Assembly (NCBI RefSeq): GCF_002078875.1 | Contig: NC_034421.1 | Location: forward strand, 10,098,872 to 10,162,871 | Source: Numida meleagris | Taxonomy: Eukaryota; Chordata; Aves; Galliformes; Numididae | Direction: 5' to 3' | Length of the DNA: 64,000 nucleotides | Part shown: positions 14,166 to 29,441 of the stretch, in pieces | How the letters are laid out: each line of letters begins with the position of its first letter | Position numbering within the stretch: the stretch's first letter is position 1 | Translations under genes and position numbers: made by a program | The notes under the pieces: model-generated | Databases searched by the model: none | The model's input: the letters and a program-made list of their open reading frames with translations, nothing else | Told to the model about the DNA's origin: nothing

Positions 14166-16092
14166 TTCTCATTTCCCTTCTAGAGAACTATCACTAAAAA
14201 TCCCACATACAACAAATTTCTGCAAACCATTGACAAAGTCATCATCTAGCATTCCAGGTGAGTATACAGTAGCTGGAGTCCAAGCTGCTCCATTAAGTAT
14301 ATACTAAACACGTTTTTTTTCTAAATTTATAACTCAAGTTAATGTCCCACGTGGTCCTGTCATCTCTCCTTACCTCAGAATTCATGCCTTTTTCTCTGGG
14401 GACTAGTCTCCGCGGCCGTTCTTTCACATTCTTCTGTGGAATATGCTGAGTGGCGGAAATAATTGAGCCTAATTTGATGTAGTCTGGATGCAACATGCAG
14501 AGACAACAGTCCCTAAAGTGGTATTTGGCATCTCAGGGCAATGCTTTGTTTTTCTGAGCATTGCTCTGACAGTGCGTGCCCTTACATTGCCTAATCAGCC
14601 TCTAGAGTGCCTGTGAAAAGGCGAATCCATAGCAGAATCATGGCATTCTTCTCTCATCACGGGTCTTTAAACTGACGGAAGTCTTGTATGTGTTTGCACG
14701 GTCTTCCTACACCACCAAGAACCAAAGCTGTGTCAACACAAGGTATATGCCCCCTGATGTCTGAAAACACCAGGGCTCTGACATCAGATTTACAGGCAGT
14801 GGTGACCGGGAGTTGTCAAGTTTTCAGCTTACTTTTACGAATATCACAAAAACAATCTCTGAATCCCTGCTCTAAGCTGAAGCTGGAATTGCTGCCTAAT
14901 GATAAATTATTTTTTAATTTCCATCACCATAGACTAATTCCATTAAGTTTTCTTATCTTGTTCATCATTTGATTCCCCCCTGGAAAAAAAAAAGATTAAA
15001 AAGACCATTTGATAGGAAGGGTTAATCATCAGTCTGTGCAGATGCAAGTTCTTGGATTAGACACAGGTTTCTGAGTAAGCAACAGGTGGTGAAAACATGG
15101 ATCTGGGGGCACACAGAGACTTCCCTTCCCCTCTCCAACAGAGAGTCAGGAAGCCCTAGATGGAGCCTTACAGGATCGTGGAAAGAATGAAGAGAACTGG
15201 CAAAAGGCAGACAGTAAGTGAAAAAAAAAGTTAAAAGATGTTTATACAAGAGGTGGAAAAAAAAAAGAGTCATTTGTGTGTAACAACTTATATACATTTA
15301 TATTACAAGATTAAGCCCTTGAACATTTGTGTAGGAGTCCAACAATATTTAGAACAACTCCTGTTGTTCAGCTCTGAACACAGCTGGTGGTTACAGCACT
15401 AAAGACCACCTTTCATTTATCTTGACTGAGAGGTCCTTAGCCCTTAAAAAATAATAATACAAGCCTCCATTTTCTTATCAAGTATGAAAGGAAGAACGCA
15501 AATAGCAACTTTATCCACGTCATTAAGCTCTGCTGTAGGAGGGCCTCTCTTCAGCAGGTTAAAAATGTCCTGGCTTGTCAAATAACATTTCTGATTGCTA
15601 AGAACATACACAGGATCTTACAATGTTGGTCACTCAAGAGAAGAAAGCAACCTCTGCTGGGCCTTCACAAACAGTGACATTTCCTGATGCGAGCTTTACC
15701 AATTTATGCTTACTCAAGTAAAACAATCAAATATTACATAGTAAGAAATTATAGTAATTAATATCTTTCTAAATCATCTCGTTTTACTTCCACTGCATAC
15801 CAAGACAAGCAATCAAGTTAAAATGAACCCCACTCTGTCCTTACATCTGTCCTCTTCCTGTCCATGTTGGCCAGAGGAGCACAGAGTTCATCCCCAAGTA
15901 TAAACTGAGGTAATTTCTCTGCTTGATCAGCCCAGTGACAATATGTTTCTCTGCACTGAAAAACAGCCAAAGATGGTTCATTCAGGACTGAGTGCATTTG
16001 CTTATAGTCCTCAGTTCCCTTGGATTTCTAAATTAACACAATCTCCATTAAGCTTTTACAAGTTTGTAAGTTCAACTAGAGAATTTAGATCT

Positions 16093-16102
16093 CCCCCCCC
16101 CC
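16093..16102. repeat. Homopolymer C10
   Basis: Ten consecutive C residues (ATCT then C10 then ATTTTT). This is a G-tract on the minus strand that stands out in an AT-rich setting. Confidence 0.85.
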
Positions 16103-19100
16103 ATTTTTGCATGTTTACCATGCCTAGAATTTATCAAGGTAATGACTATTTGACCAAAATTCTATGCACATAATGGAGAAACAGTAAACAACTGTGTACA
16201 CTGGATAATGTAAATAGACAGGATTTCCCAATTGGAGTTCAAATCACATACTACATAACACAGATGGCTCTTCAGAATAATCCAAAAAATTGCATTTTCT
16301 TGTAAGCACTCTAACCTAATGCTGAAGTAACAGACTTTTTCTTCTCACAACTTATTTTGCCTTACTTCTTTTTAAGTGCTACCAGAATCCATGCACATCT
16401 AACACTTCATGTCTCTAAGCCCAAAGCTCTAGGCCAATGACAAGAAGCTGGGTCCATGGCCCTTCCTGCATGGAAAAGCATAACAACAAAACAAAAAGCA
16501 AACCAAAAGCAATCGCCTAGTCTATGACCAGCCACTTACATACGTTCTCTCCACTTCTTTCTGCTCATTGTCCCATTATTCCATAATACCATATTATACC
16601 AGTTTATGCCATATTAATAAAACAGATGAGAGATCATTTTGATATTCTTTAGCTGAATAATTTACAAAGTAAGATCTAGGAACGAGATCACCTTATCTCC
16701 ATCCCTTTGGAAGATGTTGAGTTTAGGACTTGATGAAATTAATTTCTGAATATTTGCTTCTAATCAGGCAACTGCAAATCATCACAATTTCTTCTATTCT
16801 CTGGGGTATTTTCAACATGGCAAATATGATTTTAAATTTCTTTGATCACAAGAGGCAGCACTAGCTGTTTCAAATTGCCTTTTAATGACTGTATCTGTGA
16901 TCGGGATTAAACTAAAGGAGTTGCAAAAAAGGCAAAAGAGAAAAAATTCCACAAGGCAATTGCCTCAGGATTCTCTCTTGATATCAGTTTGTGCAGGCCA
17001 AATTTTTGTCACAGGTTTTCATAGAAATAAGAACCATCTGATGAAGAAGCAAACAAAACTATTCAAGAATAATTAAGAGGTAGATGGTACAAAGCAAGCA
17101 GAATGAATACTTTTCAGTAATGGAAATGCTGGCAAGCACTATAAGAGGCGTATACAGTCTTCATGCAGGAAAGCGGAGAGACACAGTTGATTTTAATTTC
17201 AACCTCATTTGAGACTGGAGCATGTGATTCACTGCCCCATTTAGTTCAAAATTGAAATTAAGCATGTGCTTAAGTACTTTTCTGGACTGAGGCCATACAC
17301 AAGAGTTACACTGGTGGTGAATCCCTATAGCCACAAGTTGATTCAGAATGGTAAAGTCAAAGCTTTAAGATGAAATAATTGAAGGTTTTTTGATTATTAA
17401 AGAACACGTTAACAGGGAAGGCTGTAGCAGTTGCACAGTTCCTTCTGAGGAACAAATGCAAAATTAACAAAAACTTTAAGAAAATTTATCAAGAAATTCA
17501 TCTAGAAAATTCGCAGACCCAGCTTTTAAAGACTGATTACACTGTCCTATTTGTCTGTGTGCATTGTGACCACCAGCCTTAAGTATTTCCTCCCCATTTT
17601 ACAGCCGGTGGCTCACAGTCTGTGCTGAAGTGAGGACACGGCTGAAAAAAGGTGCTATGAATATTCCAGTGCAACAGTTTGGAACACAATTTCTGGCCAT
17701 CTTACCTTCTGGTTACCCCTTAGCCATAGCCTAAGCAGAGACATAGCCCCTCCCCCTGTCCAAGGAAATGTCATTGCTAATGTCACTCTCAAGCACTGGA
17801 GCCAAAATGCATTTCAGTGCCCAATGAATTCTGCAGGTGAATGCAGAGAAGAAAGGGAGCCACGGTTCCATCTTTTCCTAACTTTAAGTGACTTGTTACC
17901 TCAGTGCAAAACAGAGCAGGAACAGCAGAGACTGAGCAAAGGAAGCATTCCTACCACAGGTCTAAGTACATGCAATGTTGCAGCACTCCAGCTCAGCTGT
18001 GGGTTTTAAGAAGCTCTGGAGACAGCCAACATAGGGAACTGCCATCCATCACAGGAAGGCTTCAGGTGGGCACAGCAGACAGGCAAGGCTTTTTTTTGCC
18101 ATCTTGTCTCTCTCCCACTCTCTTTCAGTCCAACGAGATCAACCTACAGCCTTGCATATTTTATTAAGGTTACAGCAGGTCAGACTGCACCAGTGTGTAA
18201 TGATCTGGTATTGCTCAATGCACAGGAAGCAACCGAGCTTAGAATGAGTGCAGAAGTACCATGCCTTTCTCAGAAGACTACTTCTTTCCTCAAGAAAGAA
18301 AAGAGAGTGTCCGTGATTGATGCTGAGAAATCAGAACTGCTAGAGATAGTATATTCAGGTCAGTTGGGGCCTTCCCCATTTCAGCATCTATCTCCTCTTT
18401 TCAGTTCTACACTTCACACTAATTGAGCCCAGAAGATTCTGGTCTGACAGGGCTATCTGAGCCTAGAAGTATTAAACTGGAGAATTATGATGTTGATATG
18501 TTGTTAAGTGCCTGACTATAGTCCCGGAGAGGAAAGAGTCTTGAGTTCCAGTGAGTACAGTTAAAGGAAAGAAATTAAGAAGAAACTTGCCAAAAGAGAA
18601 GCCTACCTGAAAGAAAAATTAAACTTCCTTTCTCTTTATGGACCACCACTTTGTCATAGAAACTCTGTGTAATAAAGTATGTCTCTGGACTTACCTGTGT
18701 TACTGAGCTTGTCACCACAGCTACTTGTGTGACTGCTTGCCTTAAACTCATCAGCCTTCTTCCACAGCATAATCCAAGCACAACTGTAAATCAGTATTAC
18801 CAAATTTTTTTTACATGCATTTCACTGCAGAACAGGACATGCTTTTGTGCTCTGCCAAACAGGGATTCACAGAAACAGCGGAAAGCTTTCCTGGAACCTG
18901 GTCTGTAACGCCCATGGGCGGTGCACCTCCTTGAAGTCAGACACCATGTGCTGTTACACTGCCTCCAATACTTTGAAGGGTCTTATTCCCCCCTCCTCTT
19001 TGATTAAGGAAGTACAGAAGGAAGCTGTCAGCCTTACTGCAGCATCAGCACCTCCATCTGTAAGCAGCAGGCTTTGATCACGCCAAGTTCTCACAAGGCT

Positions 19101-20960
19101 CGCTCTTCACGTAACAAATGATCATCAGTCGTTTCACACAGGTTCAGGGGGAAGCTGTGTGTCAGAGGAGCACAGGTTTGAAATCGTACCTTTATTTGCC
19201 CAAGGGCTGAGGAAATGGTGGCACTTCCTTCCATTGGAAGGAAGGCTTGGAGAGGCTCCTCTTGCATCCTCACCCCATGCTGCCATGGGCTCCTCCGTCA
19301 GGCTGCCTTTGTATCCCAGGCTATCTCTGGCTACACTCCAACCTTGTCCTGCATCAGCTCTCAGTGGTAACAGAAATCTGTGACTTCCACAAAGAGCTTG
19401 TACTGGTAGCTCTGTTAGCAAAGTTATGCTGAAAGATTTCACTCTGTACGTATCTTTGAATAGAAGTTTTGCAAATCAGCAAATACCAGGAAAAAAGTAC
19501 AAGCATCATTTAATAGCAATGCCTTACTACTCCTACTGGCATCCTTATGGCTTTAGTCATTTAACTACTTAGCCTTTAAGTAGTTCTCACCTTGAGAACA
19601 TCCTCCAAAGCCTCACAGTGCACAGCCAGGTGAGGGACAGGATCTGCCTGGGCTGGAAGCAGCTACACAACGATTTGGGACTGGAGTCCTGTTTCTGCTC
19701 ATTTAATAAGCCATTTGGAGCATTAACAAAGGAGAGGAATGCCCACCTTGCCCTTTTGTGTCCCCACACGCATACAATATCACAGGTGAGATAAAATTAT
19801 GGGTTAAAACCCTCTTTAAAGGCCAGTCAGATTCCTGCTGAAATGGTTACTATACATAGTTGCAGAGGCCTGATGTTGGCAAACACCTAGGAAGAAAAGA
19901 ATCTTGTTTACAGACATCAGCTGGATTTCCTTATCAAGATGGGAAACTGTAGGATGGCTCTTTGTTAGCATTTACTGTCTCACATTTTCCCTTTGAACAG
20001 CTTGAGAGAGCATCTATTGAAAAAGATAACAGCTGAAAGCTGTACATAACTAAACACCAGGGCTGTAAAGAACAGCAAATGTGGATTCTTATTAAATGAG
20101 TTTCCTTCCCAAGTCTTTGTGCTGCTGCCTGTCTGTTGGTGGACTATGCAGTGAGGTACCAGCTATGCATATAAATGGGCAGGCAGAAAATCTGCTTGGG
20201 AATTTGTTTTGATGCCTTTTTTTCCCTCCCTGTGTAGAAGGGAGAGCTGTTTTCAAAAGTGGAGAAAATGTTACTGCATTTTTGTGCAACCATCCCTTCT
20301 GGTCCAAAATAGCTTTTTTTTTCCCCCTTTTTAATCACAATAAGGGCAAAAGAGACAGGACAATCTACCCCAAAATAAGCAGGACTTTCTTGTTAAGCTG
20401 TCCTTCTTTCAATGTTTGTTAGGTCAGAAGGTCGTTGAATCTATCTATGGTATTCAGGGTACTTATCTGTCATGAGAGCTTTGGAAACCAAGGATCTTGG
20501 TGCAAGCAAAAGGCTTCACAGGCCAAGCAAAAGCTGCCAGCTAGTGGCTACAGAGTGAAGGTTTGCTTTCTCACTCTATAAACAGTTCTGGAAATTCTAG
20601 AGAAGACTCTTTTCATAGATTGAAAACTTACTTTCAAAATTCTCATATTTTTCTGCGGTTTTTTTAGGACACATTTTTCCTTCATGAAAAATTCCCAAAG
20701 TTCTTGCCAGTCCTAAAATTAGACATCTCAGCTGGACAGAAGATAACAAGATTTTCTTCCTTTGGTAGACACTCATCATTCGAGGGAAATGACTTCAGGT
20801 GTGCTCCTCGGGAAAAATCTGCCTGGTTAAAGCCTCTCCCTCCTTGAATACTTTATGAGATGTTTTCCAGTTATTAAGTCCCCCTTGTACGGCATAACCC
20901 AGTCATTGCCTCTTTCTCCAGACAACCATATTTCTCTTTATCTGCTTCCCTTTTCCTGCG

Positions 20961-20987
20961 CTCTCCCTCTCCCTCTCCTCTCCTCTC
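20961..20987. repeat. Polypyrimidine (CT-rich) tract
   Basis: An uninterrupted C/T run of 27 bases made of CTC, CCT and CTCC units. A purine/pyrimidine mirror-type low-complexity tract. Confidence 0.75.
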
Positions 20988-23900
20988 ATTGGCACCATTT
21001 CCTCAGAGCACTTAAACATAAGCACAAGCAAAAGCCCATTAAAGTTAAAGCATGTGTTTAAGTGCCATGACTTGCTGTGTGGGGATGGAGCGTTGGAGTG
21101 CAGGACAGAATCTCATCCCCAGAAATGGCTCTTTGTACTAACTCGTTAGCTCATATGGTTCCAGACAATCTTCACGCACCTGCTGAGATCCCAAGGGAGC
21201 ACTGAGGACTTTTGCAACCTCCAGGTGTTACTCTAAGGACTTAATGAACTGAAAACATTTGCACCACTAATGACAAGTCACTGGTTTTTGATCCCTTTTC
21301 ATCAAATATGATACATTTATGAGAAAACTGTATCAGAAACTCAATTTTTAAATAATGTTTGACTCATAGCAGCATCTCACGGATGGAAATTGAGTCTTGT
21401 ACAGTCCAGGTGTTACTGTGAATGTATACAGCAACAGCACTTTAGTGCACACAGTGTGAAACAAAAGGCATGAGGGATTTGTCCCTTAGCAGTTTCATCC
21501 CTTTTTATAGACTGTCCTTTCTATTTTGGAGACTGGCTGGGTTGGTCACCAGGGGAGATAATTCACCAGAGTCTGCAGGAGTTAAAGGCATGCTCTTGTT
21601 TTGAGCTCACCTGAGAACCTGGCTCTCATAATCCACCATGCTTATGCTTTAGTACACTCTTTCTTTTCTGATACACTTGCCTTACTCCACTTACCTTGAA
21701 CAGTAAGGTGATTGAGTTGTGAACATTTGCAAAGACCTGACAAGGTGGGGTCTGAGAAAGGAAACGCTGAACTGGGAATAAATATCAACAAAGTCCAGAT
21801 CTTCTAATCTATAATTTCTCTCGTAAAAGACTGACCTCCTAAATCTCCATGGCATTATCTAACTTAAATGCTTTGTGATTTGAACAGATGAATTAATGTT
21901 CAACACAGACCCAGAAAACATAATTACATAGCTAATCTAAGTCCCATTTAAAGTTAGGCCACTGGCAGAGAAACACTAGAGAAAAGGAAACAAATGACAT
22001 ACAAAATAATGCTGTGGGCAAAGCAAACTTGAACAATCTGAAAAGGGAGAAAGGAAGAGATCATTATCTAAATGGAACATAACAACCGTTCACAGCTTGA
22101 TCTAAAGCCCAATGAAGTTAATGGAAGTATCCCCGTAGACTTTGGTGAGCTTTGCATTAAGCTTTCAAACATTACCAATAGGAACACTAAATGGTTTTTT
22201 TGTGTTTTTGTTTGTTGCTTGGTGTTTTGTTGTTTTTGTTTGTCCAGCATTTCACACACTTAAGATCTGCAGTGGAAATGTCATGAAGCAGCAGCTCCTC
22301 TTCTCTGTCATTTCCTCCCTCGCCCTCCAACAGCATTACTTGTCAGGTGAGATACAATCTTTAAATAAAGAACCAGGACCTGTGATCTCTTCACTTCATC
22401 AAATAGTGTAAAGCAGACTTAGAGCAGTGGATGCTTTCAGAAAGGAAACTGATGCTTACCAGTTACTTCAGACAAGTTTGATTGCCCATGACCACCAGAG
22501 CGGCATTAGGCATCCAATACCTTGGAAATTGTCATAAAATTAAGATTTCATGTAAAACCAAAAGTGTTTTAAATGAAATGACAGTAGGGATACCTTTTTA
22601 GGTGCATACTAGAAATGTATGCTTTCTGCTTTGTCACAGCAGAGAAATTGGCTGACCTGGTGAAATCATAATGTAGACACCATACTGGAATGTGTAAATA
22701 GAATCTCGACTCTTCTTTGGATGAAATGGGTCACCTACAATGGTTTTGCCCATTCATGACATTGAACTTGAGCTGAGTACCGTGCCATCTGTGTCTCTGC
22801 AAAGCTCCATGAATTTGCTAATTCTTGAATAGAAACAGGTAAGCCATTTTCAGAACATGTTACCGTAGACAGGTTCACCTAGACCATCTACCTGGTACTC
22901 CCACACTACAGCCACATATTTACTTCCGCAGCTGGCTGCATGGCACTTTACAGTGAAAAAAACGTATGTGTTGCTGTAGAAACATTTATAGCAGGAACAA
23001 TTGATCTATAGGGAAGTAAAAACACTTTAAAATTGTTCTAATTACATGCAGCCCTGTCATGTTGTTAAACGAGGCCTGCTGCTATTTTATGAATAATTTG
23101 CAGAATCCATTGTAAGTAAATTATATGAGGAATTGGGAATAGGCTCTGGACTGCAATGCAGCAGGCTTTTCTTTCCCTCCTGCCTTCTTATAATACATTC
23201 AGAGTATTTGTTATAGCTACAGAACATAATTGCAATTATACTCAAAGACAAGGAACTATAACGTACAAACAACAGTGTTTCATTTCCCACCAGATTGTGA
23301 CTTAAGCAATACAAGGAGCTGTGTTAGCAGGAACAGAGACTCTTTCCAATCAATGAACCAAACAAAAAGCTTTGCCTGCACATGGCTGTAAGTTGTAATG
23401 GCAAATTTTCTTTTAACCTTTTCAGGTTGGTACCATGAAGCCCCAGAATGTTTGTTTTCCTCTTGAATAAGAAGTGCAATACTGGATATCTGTAGCACAT
23501 TCTAGAATGTATGCCTCCCAAAATTTGACACAACCACAGAGCGGAATTCCAATTAAGATATGAAAATGTTGAACACTCCATGTTCTGCCCAGCTGTCTTT
23601 CAGAACCCAATACCAGAAGGGCTCTTTCCTGTCACACTGATCCTTCTCACTCCTGCAGATCATTCCAGTTTGTCCCCTCATCCAATCCAAATCTTGGTTC
23701 TCAAACACAAAACCAAGTTGCCTATACATTTTCTCCATACCAATAAAGAGAAAATAAGGATTCTCCCTTTCTCTCTTAAAAACCTACACCAAAAACACAT
23801 GTAAGTAAGTCCTTTAAATGAATTCAATACAGTGGTCTTCCTCTCTGTCTACACCAAAAAATGTGCTGTGAACTTTAACAAACATAGTTTTATGCTATCT

Positions 23901-26900
23901 ACTTTAAGGCTAGGAGAGCCATGATGAACACATAATGAGGCTCCCTGTGTAAGGCTTGTTCACAAGCTGGACAAAATATAGTCACCAAAACTAAGCAATA
24001 TTCTAGTTTTTGTGGTTCAGAAAACCTAGAAATTGGTCATAGCATTACCCTTACTTGGCTGCTGCTATCTTCACAGTTCCTGCAAAGTCAGAAAAAATAT
24101 TCATTTTAACCGCATAGGTCTTTCAACATACCTACATTGTCAACGTTAATGGAAATTTAACATAGCTTGAGCCAAGCTCCATAGTCTTCCCATAATGCTA
24201 AATTCAGAGGGCATCTCTGAGTAGATCGCTTTGTCCATAACATTGTTCCTGCACATTGTGCACCACCTCCTATATAACATACACATGTCTAGTGAGAAAT
24301 GAAGGACGATCATGATGTGACAGCAGATAACATGACAACTGCCCTTCACTTATGCAAACATCTTTCAGCAACCTGGAAACTGAGTGCAGGCCTTATGACA
24401 ATCAGTTCTTCCTTTAAGACATAGATCAAAGAAACATTGCATCACATTCGTTCCTGCCCATTTTTATCTTTGTTATTATTCATTTTGAAACCTGTACAGG
24501 GATAAGGAGCAGATTTCTACTTACATGACAACATCTACTTGACTTCAAAACCAGTTTTGCATTTTCAGTGGTGTGTCTGCTTAGCAGCTCATCTTGTTTC
24601 TGCTGGGGAGCTCATTACAGTGCCTGCAGTGTAGTCAATTACCTGGGAATATTCTGATCACCTGCTGCTGCTTTCTTTGATTGCCAGTGGCCTGGCCGCT
24701 CTGGTCCATCAGCACAGCTCAGCTGCATTTTCCAGGCTGTTATTCTCAGAGATGTATTTTTCTCCTGTGAAGAGAATTCAGATTAAAACAGGCAATTCTT
24801 TATGCATAAAATTCTCTGTGAAGATGCATAACAAAAATCATGGCTTTTATATGATTAATAGAGCTGTCAGGACCTATTTGAGATTTAACTTCCCTGTTGT
24901 GAAAGTTTAACTTACTGGTTACAGAATAAAAACCTACACAGAGTACAATTTTATGGCAGCTGAGAGCAGCGTTGAAGTCATTTGGATGCATAGGAGCTGA
25001 AGCAAAACATGGCCATAAGGTGTCTTTACTATATGGAAACATCATTAAAAATCAAAGTATTCAACACAGTGTCTACACAGCCACTGTGCACTGGCATTGT
25101 GCAACAGCCCAAAGGCTTCCCCAGTGCCTTCCTGCAGTCTCTCACTAGCAGAGGGTGAACTGACAAATCCACACCTTCCTCAGCTGATCCCTGACCCAGC
25201 ATTTACCATTTTAAAACACAGCCACTGTCCCAGTGAAACAGGAATGAAGTGCACGCACAAAATGCACATGCAAGCGAGCAGCCCTTACTGCCTGCTTCCT
25301 CCTCCTGACTGCCGCAGTGACTGTGGCAGTTGTGTCCAACACCAGGAAGAATTCATCTGATCTAAACTCCAGCCAGTAATTTTTAAGTCATTAAAAGGCC
25401 TATTCCACCTTTTTCCTATGTCCTAAGCAGGTTGCTTTGCCCACAGGTACTCTATGAGTCATTGCTCTGTAGTACTCTTGCAAGTGGCTGTTTATTGTTA
25501 GTTTTACCTAAATTTCAAATCATACCTTGAAATTCAAAATTGAAAGGCATGGTAAATCCACAGTTCTACTCAGGGACTTACTATGCATATTTTGGGGTAA
25601 CCTCTCTGGCATATTTTGGGGGCAGCTCTCCGCTGCCTGGCTAGAACCGGAACTTTTCCAGTCTTCCACATAAAACACAAAAATATAAATTAAACATTTA
25701 GCTTTAACACGGAGGTGTTAGAAGTGCCTGCAGAAGCAAGACTCGGATAATTGAAACTGCATAATAACATTCAGCTTAATGAAATGTTGATGTTGTAACA
25801 ATAGAAAAACACTGCAGAGTACCCATATGACAACACTGAATGATCTGATATTATAGCACTAAAAAACATCCACTTGATTAGAGGCCAGGAAGCAATTCCC
25901 TTGGAAACAAATTCCATGCTCAGTAGGCTGCCTCCGCTGCTGGATAACGAAGCAGCTCCATGAACAACTCACAGAACAACAACACGGCAGTGAGATTTAA
26001 ATATTTCTGCCTGGCACAAAAACAGGCAGCAATACCCAGTATAACCCACAGCCCGAGTCTGCGTCCCCGGTTTGTACACACTTCTCCAAGTGTATAGGAG
26101 ATGGGAACGTCAAAAACAGGTCACTCCAGAGCACAAAAACCGCGGTGTTTGCACCATGTGCTGCAGTACAGCCCCAGTCCCAAACGCAGACCGGATCCCT
26201 GTGAGCTAGGCACTGTGCCTTCACTGCTGGCCATTTATCATCTGAACTCAGGATGAGGGGAGGCAGGAGGGCAGAGATGAAGCTGCGCTCAGCAGCAATG
26301 CTCAGGGGCAGGTTAGCTGTGCATGGCCCCTGCCCTCTCTGCTGCATCCACTGCTCCCCATCATTAACAGCACTTCAGGCAGGGCAGGCATGGTTGTCTG
26401 GAACAAGTTACATTAGAGTGGAAATAACATGATTCTCCCGTTCATTTACATGACAAAAACTTGTAAATGTCTTGACTCCCCATCTCTTTTGCCATGAATC
26501 AAGCACCACATCTCTAAAGTTGAAGCGGTTGCGCTGATGTGAAGCTAACCTCATAGAGCTGTGAAGCCATGTAGCTACAATCCAAAGCAGGAAAACCTGG
26601 CCTAATGATTTACATCAGCCACCTGGGCAAACCCCCTGCTAGGATAACAACAGAAAATCTGGAGGGAGGATTGACTCTCACACAGCCAAGCCCTGGGTAA
26701 GATCTCATCAGAGCCTACAAAGAGGCACAGAACAAATGAAAGAAAGCACGTTAAGATAGTCCCTGCATATTGGCTTTATTAGCATGCAGACACGTATTCT
26801 CTCAGACAGGTAGTTTATACAGAGGTTCATTATCTTACACCATGCGCATAACTCATTCCGCTTTGACTCTGTAGAAGCAGCTGCTCAGTGTTGATACTAA

Positions 26901-29334
26901 AGCAGATGTGAAAAGTGTGCAGTGGGTATTTAAAAAAAATTTTTAAACAGCTACTTCCAAAGTGGTGTGTTATCACAGCGTGAAATCCATGTCTATTTTG
27001 AATGAAAACAACTTCCTTGGAATCAGTGGAACTGCGTGCACTTAAGATATGGGTGGTGTTGTCCTCAAACCTCAGCTTGGTTTGAAGCACATTTGGGTCA
27101 GGACCAGAGAAATCCCTTCTACTGTAACCTCAGCACATTCCAGCTCCTAACCTTCGCAGAGGTTCACTAAGCTGCTCACCCACCCAGCTGTAGACACGGG
27201 CTCCAAACAACAGAAGAGCAGCAGGTGCCACAGCCACACTGATGCCTCATTTGCAGATGCAGAAAATGCATTGGGATCCCTTTCTCCTTGGGCAGTCCTG
27301 CTTGAATCTCTACCTATATAATTTAGTTCAGAGAATGAGACTGACACAATACAAGTAGGATCATCACTTGTTTAGACATGTGTGTCTAATCCCAATTCAG
27401 ACAACCTGTGTAAAGCCAGTATTTTGTTTCTATCAATTCCTGTGTTGTATTAGCCAGCTCCATTAGACATCTTCCTGTAGGCAACAAAATCCCACATTTC
27501 TTGACTGGGCCTGACAGTCCTTCCCATCTCAGCTGTCTGCCATCTGTTGTACAAAAACTAAGTAGATCTATTGTTGTGCAACACAGCTTAGAACTCAGAG
27601 GAGTAAATTCTGATAGCAGAATGGCACAAACCGGCTTCTTTGACAATTTTTTAAAATAACAAAAGGAGAAAAGAGCGTAAGAAAGATTACCTTGGCTGAA
27701 TTGTTTTTCTCCTTCGAAAAGATACTGAAGACTATATGCGAAGTACATCTTTTTCAGAAAGGACTTTTTCAAAACTGTGTTAGACTAGTTTGCAGGGAAA
27801 ATGTGGTTCTGAGAGAGCAAAACAAAATTCATAAATAGACTGGCTAGATTTGAGAGAATAAGGCAATAAATCAAATCCCCATAAATAGCACTCAGAGTCA
27901 TGCACCATACAAAGTGACCTAAAGCAGTGTAGAAAGAAAAAAAACTTAGAAAGCATAAAACTCAAAAAAGCAGACAACTTCAAGAGGGCAAACAGCGCAT
28001 AATTTATAAGTGAGGTAAAACTGCAATGGTAGCAATAAAAAGGTGAAAAAAGAAAACTAGAGTTTTTCACTTCAAAGTTTTGCTATTAGGTACAATAACC
28101 ATGCTCTCATCAAGGATTTGGAGGACAGAAAAAGAAGTGTACAGTTCCCCTGTTAGAGGCTTCCAATGACATTAACAACATGTCATGGTTCCTATTTTCG
28201 CTATCTCAGGATGCTGTATGCAATTTTGTAAAGACACGCGGAAGAAAAGTTGCTGCTTTTGAAAATAGTTGGATGCAAGTCACAGATTCAATGGGTAATT
28301 TGTTCACATTTATTTATAGTAAGATGTGACAAGTGGAAGACAGGCCAAATAGAAAACAACAGTTTAACAGTTTCTTCCCAGTTTGGTTATTTCTGTTTGC
28401 ACATTTACCTCTTCACACAGCCCATGCTGATGGAACTTACCAGGATAGGGACCAGTTATTTAAAATTTCTCGCTCTGCCCACTCCCACCCCGAGCAGCAC
28501 TGGGCGGTGGGCAGCAGCTATGGTCAGGCTGTAACAGCCGCTCTGTGCTGCCCCTCGCTCCCCACTTCCCTGCTCCAGCATGGGCCCCCAGGCTGCACCA
28601 CGTCCCTGCCCAGAGCCAGGCCACAACCAGTTACGGATTTTCGAGAGGGAATGCAATTTTTGCAAGATCAGGGATAGTACTCTCTTGGTCATTATTGTAA
28701 TTTCCTTCTGGATTTCATGGCATTTAATCTTTCTCAAAGCCCCGGCTCTTAAAATGATCTGATATCACGACAATATCTCTTTCTGTTAATGAAAAGGACA
28801 TTTTTATACCCCTCAATTGCAGAAATTACTGCAATTCTGAATGTAAAAGTTCAGAAGCCAAAAGCCAAATTAAAAATAAGCCACTTTAGAAAGGTACTCT
28901 TAACACTTACAATTAATCTATTATTTAAGGGCAGAATTTTTGAATGCTTAGAACTAGCATGAGCATTTTAGGCATTATACACAAATGGTTAGAGGTGTTC
29001 TTATCTTCATGTATGGACTTGAGACGCCTCTGATAGTAGTCACAGCAGCAATGTGAGTAATGAAGAATTCATCTCTCACCACTGGGAAATGTCTCCTTTA
29101 GAAAATCAAACACACAAAAAACTCAAAATAATTCTCCAACAATCCCATTCAGAAATTCACCCATGCAGCAATAACCATAAGGGGCAGAAGAAACCAGCAC
29201 TTTCTCTTGCTTCTCAGATCTGAGGAAGCAATGTGGTACAATGCAAGAAGCACATCTTTTTTTTCATTATAAACAAATACACTGCAACACAAATCTGCAA
29301 GAATACTCACACTAACCTACAGCTTAGGGGACTG

Positions 29335-29441
29335 CATAGAATCACAGAATTGTAGGGGCTGCAGGGGGCCTCTGGAGATCATCTTGTCCAACTCTCTGCT
29401 AAAGCAGGTCCAGTAGAGTAGGTTGCCCAGGAAAGCGTGAG
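29335..29441 (-). mobile_element. CR1 LINE 3'-end fragment
   Basis: The block starts CATAGAATCACAGAATTG and continues with GGCCTCTGGAGATCATCTTG, GTCCAACTC, CTAAAGCAGGTC and TAGGTTGCCCAGG. This is the reverse complement of the last ~100 bp of an avian CR1. It is 5'-truncated, as usual for CR1. Confidence 0.85.

Larger units (their letters stand above)
14166..29334. other. Noncoding DNA, about 15 kb, no gene or CR1 recognised
   Basis: Scattered ORFs (up to 128 codons on the minus strand at 27386-27772) lack recognisable domains and probably arise by chance. The stretch holds a C10 tract, a CT-rich tract, a T/G-rich tract near 22190-22250 and a small GC-rich patch near 28470-28630. I see no retroelement in it. 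Confidence 0.6.

Noticed and set aside
25997..26347. 116-codon minus-strand frame in moderately GC-rich DNA
   Set aside because: No family similarity was recognised, no periodicity or domain, and chance frames lengthen in GC-richer DNA.
27386..27772. 128-codon minus-strand frame
   Set aside because: No domain, biased toward Leu/Phe/Ser as expected of AT-rich antisense DNA, and no splice or poly(A) support.
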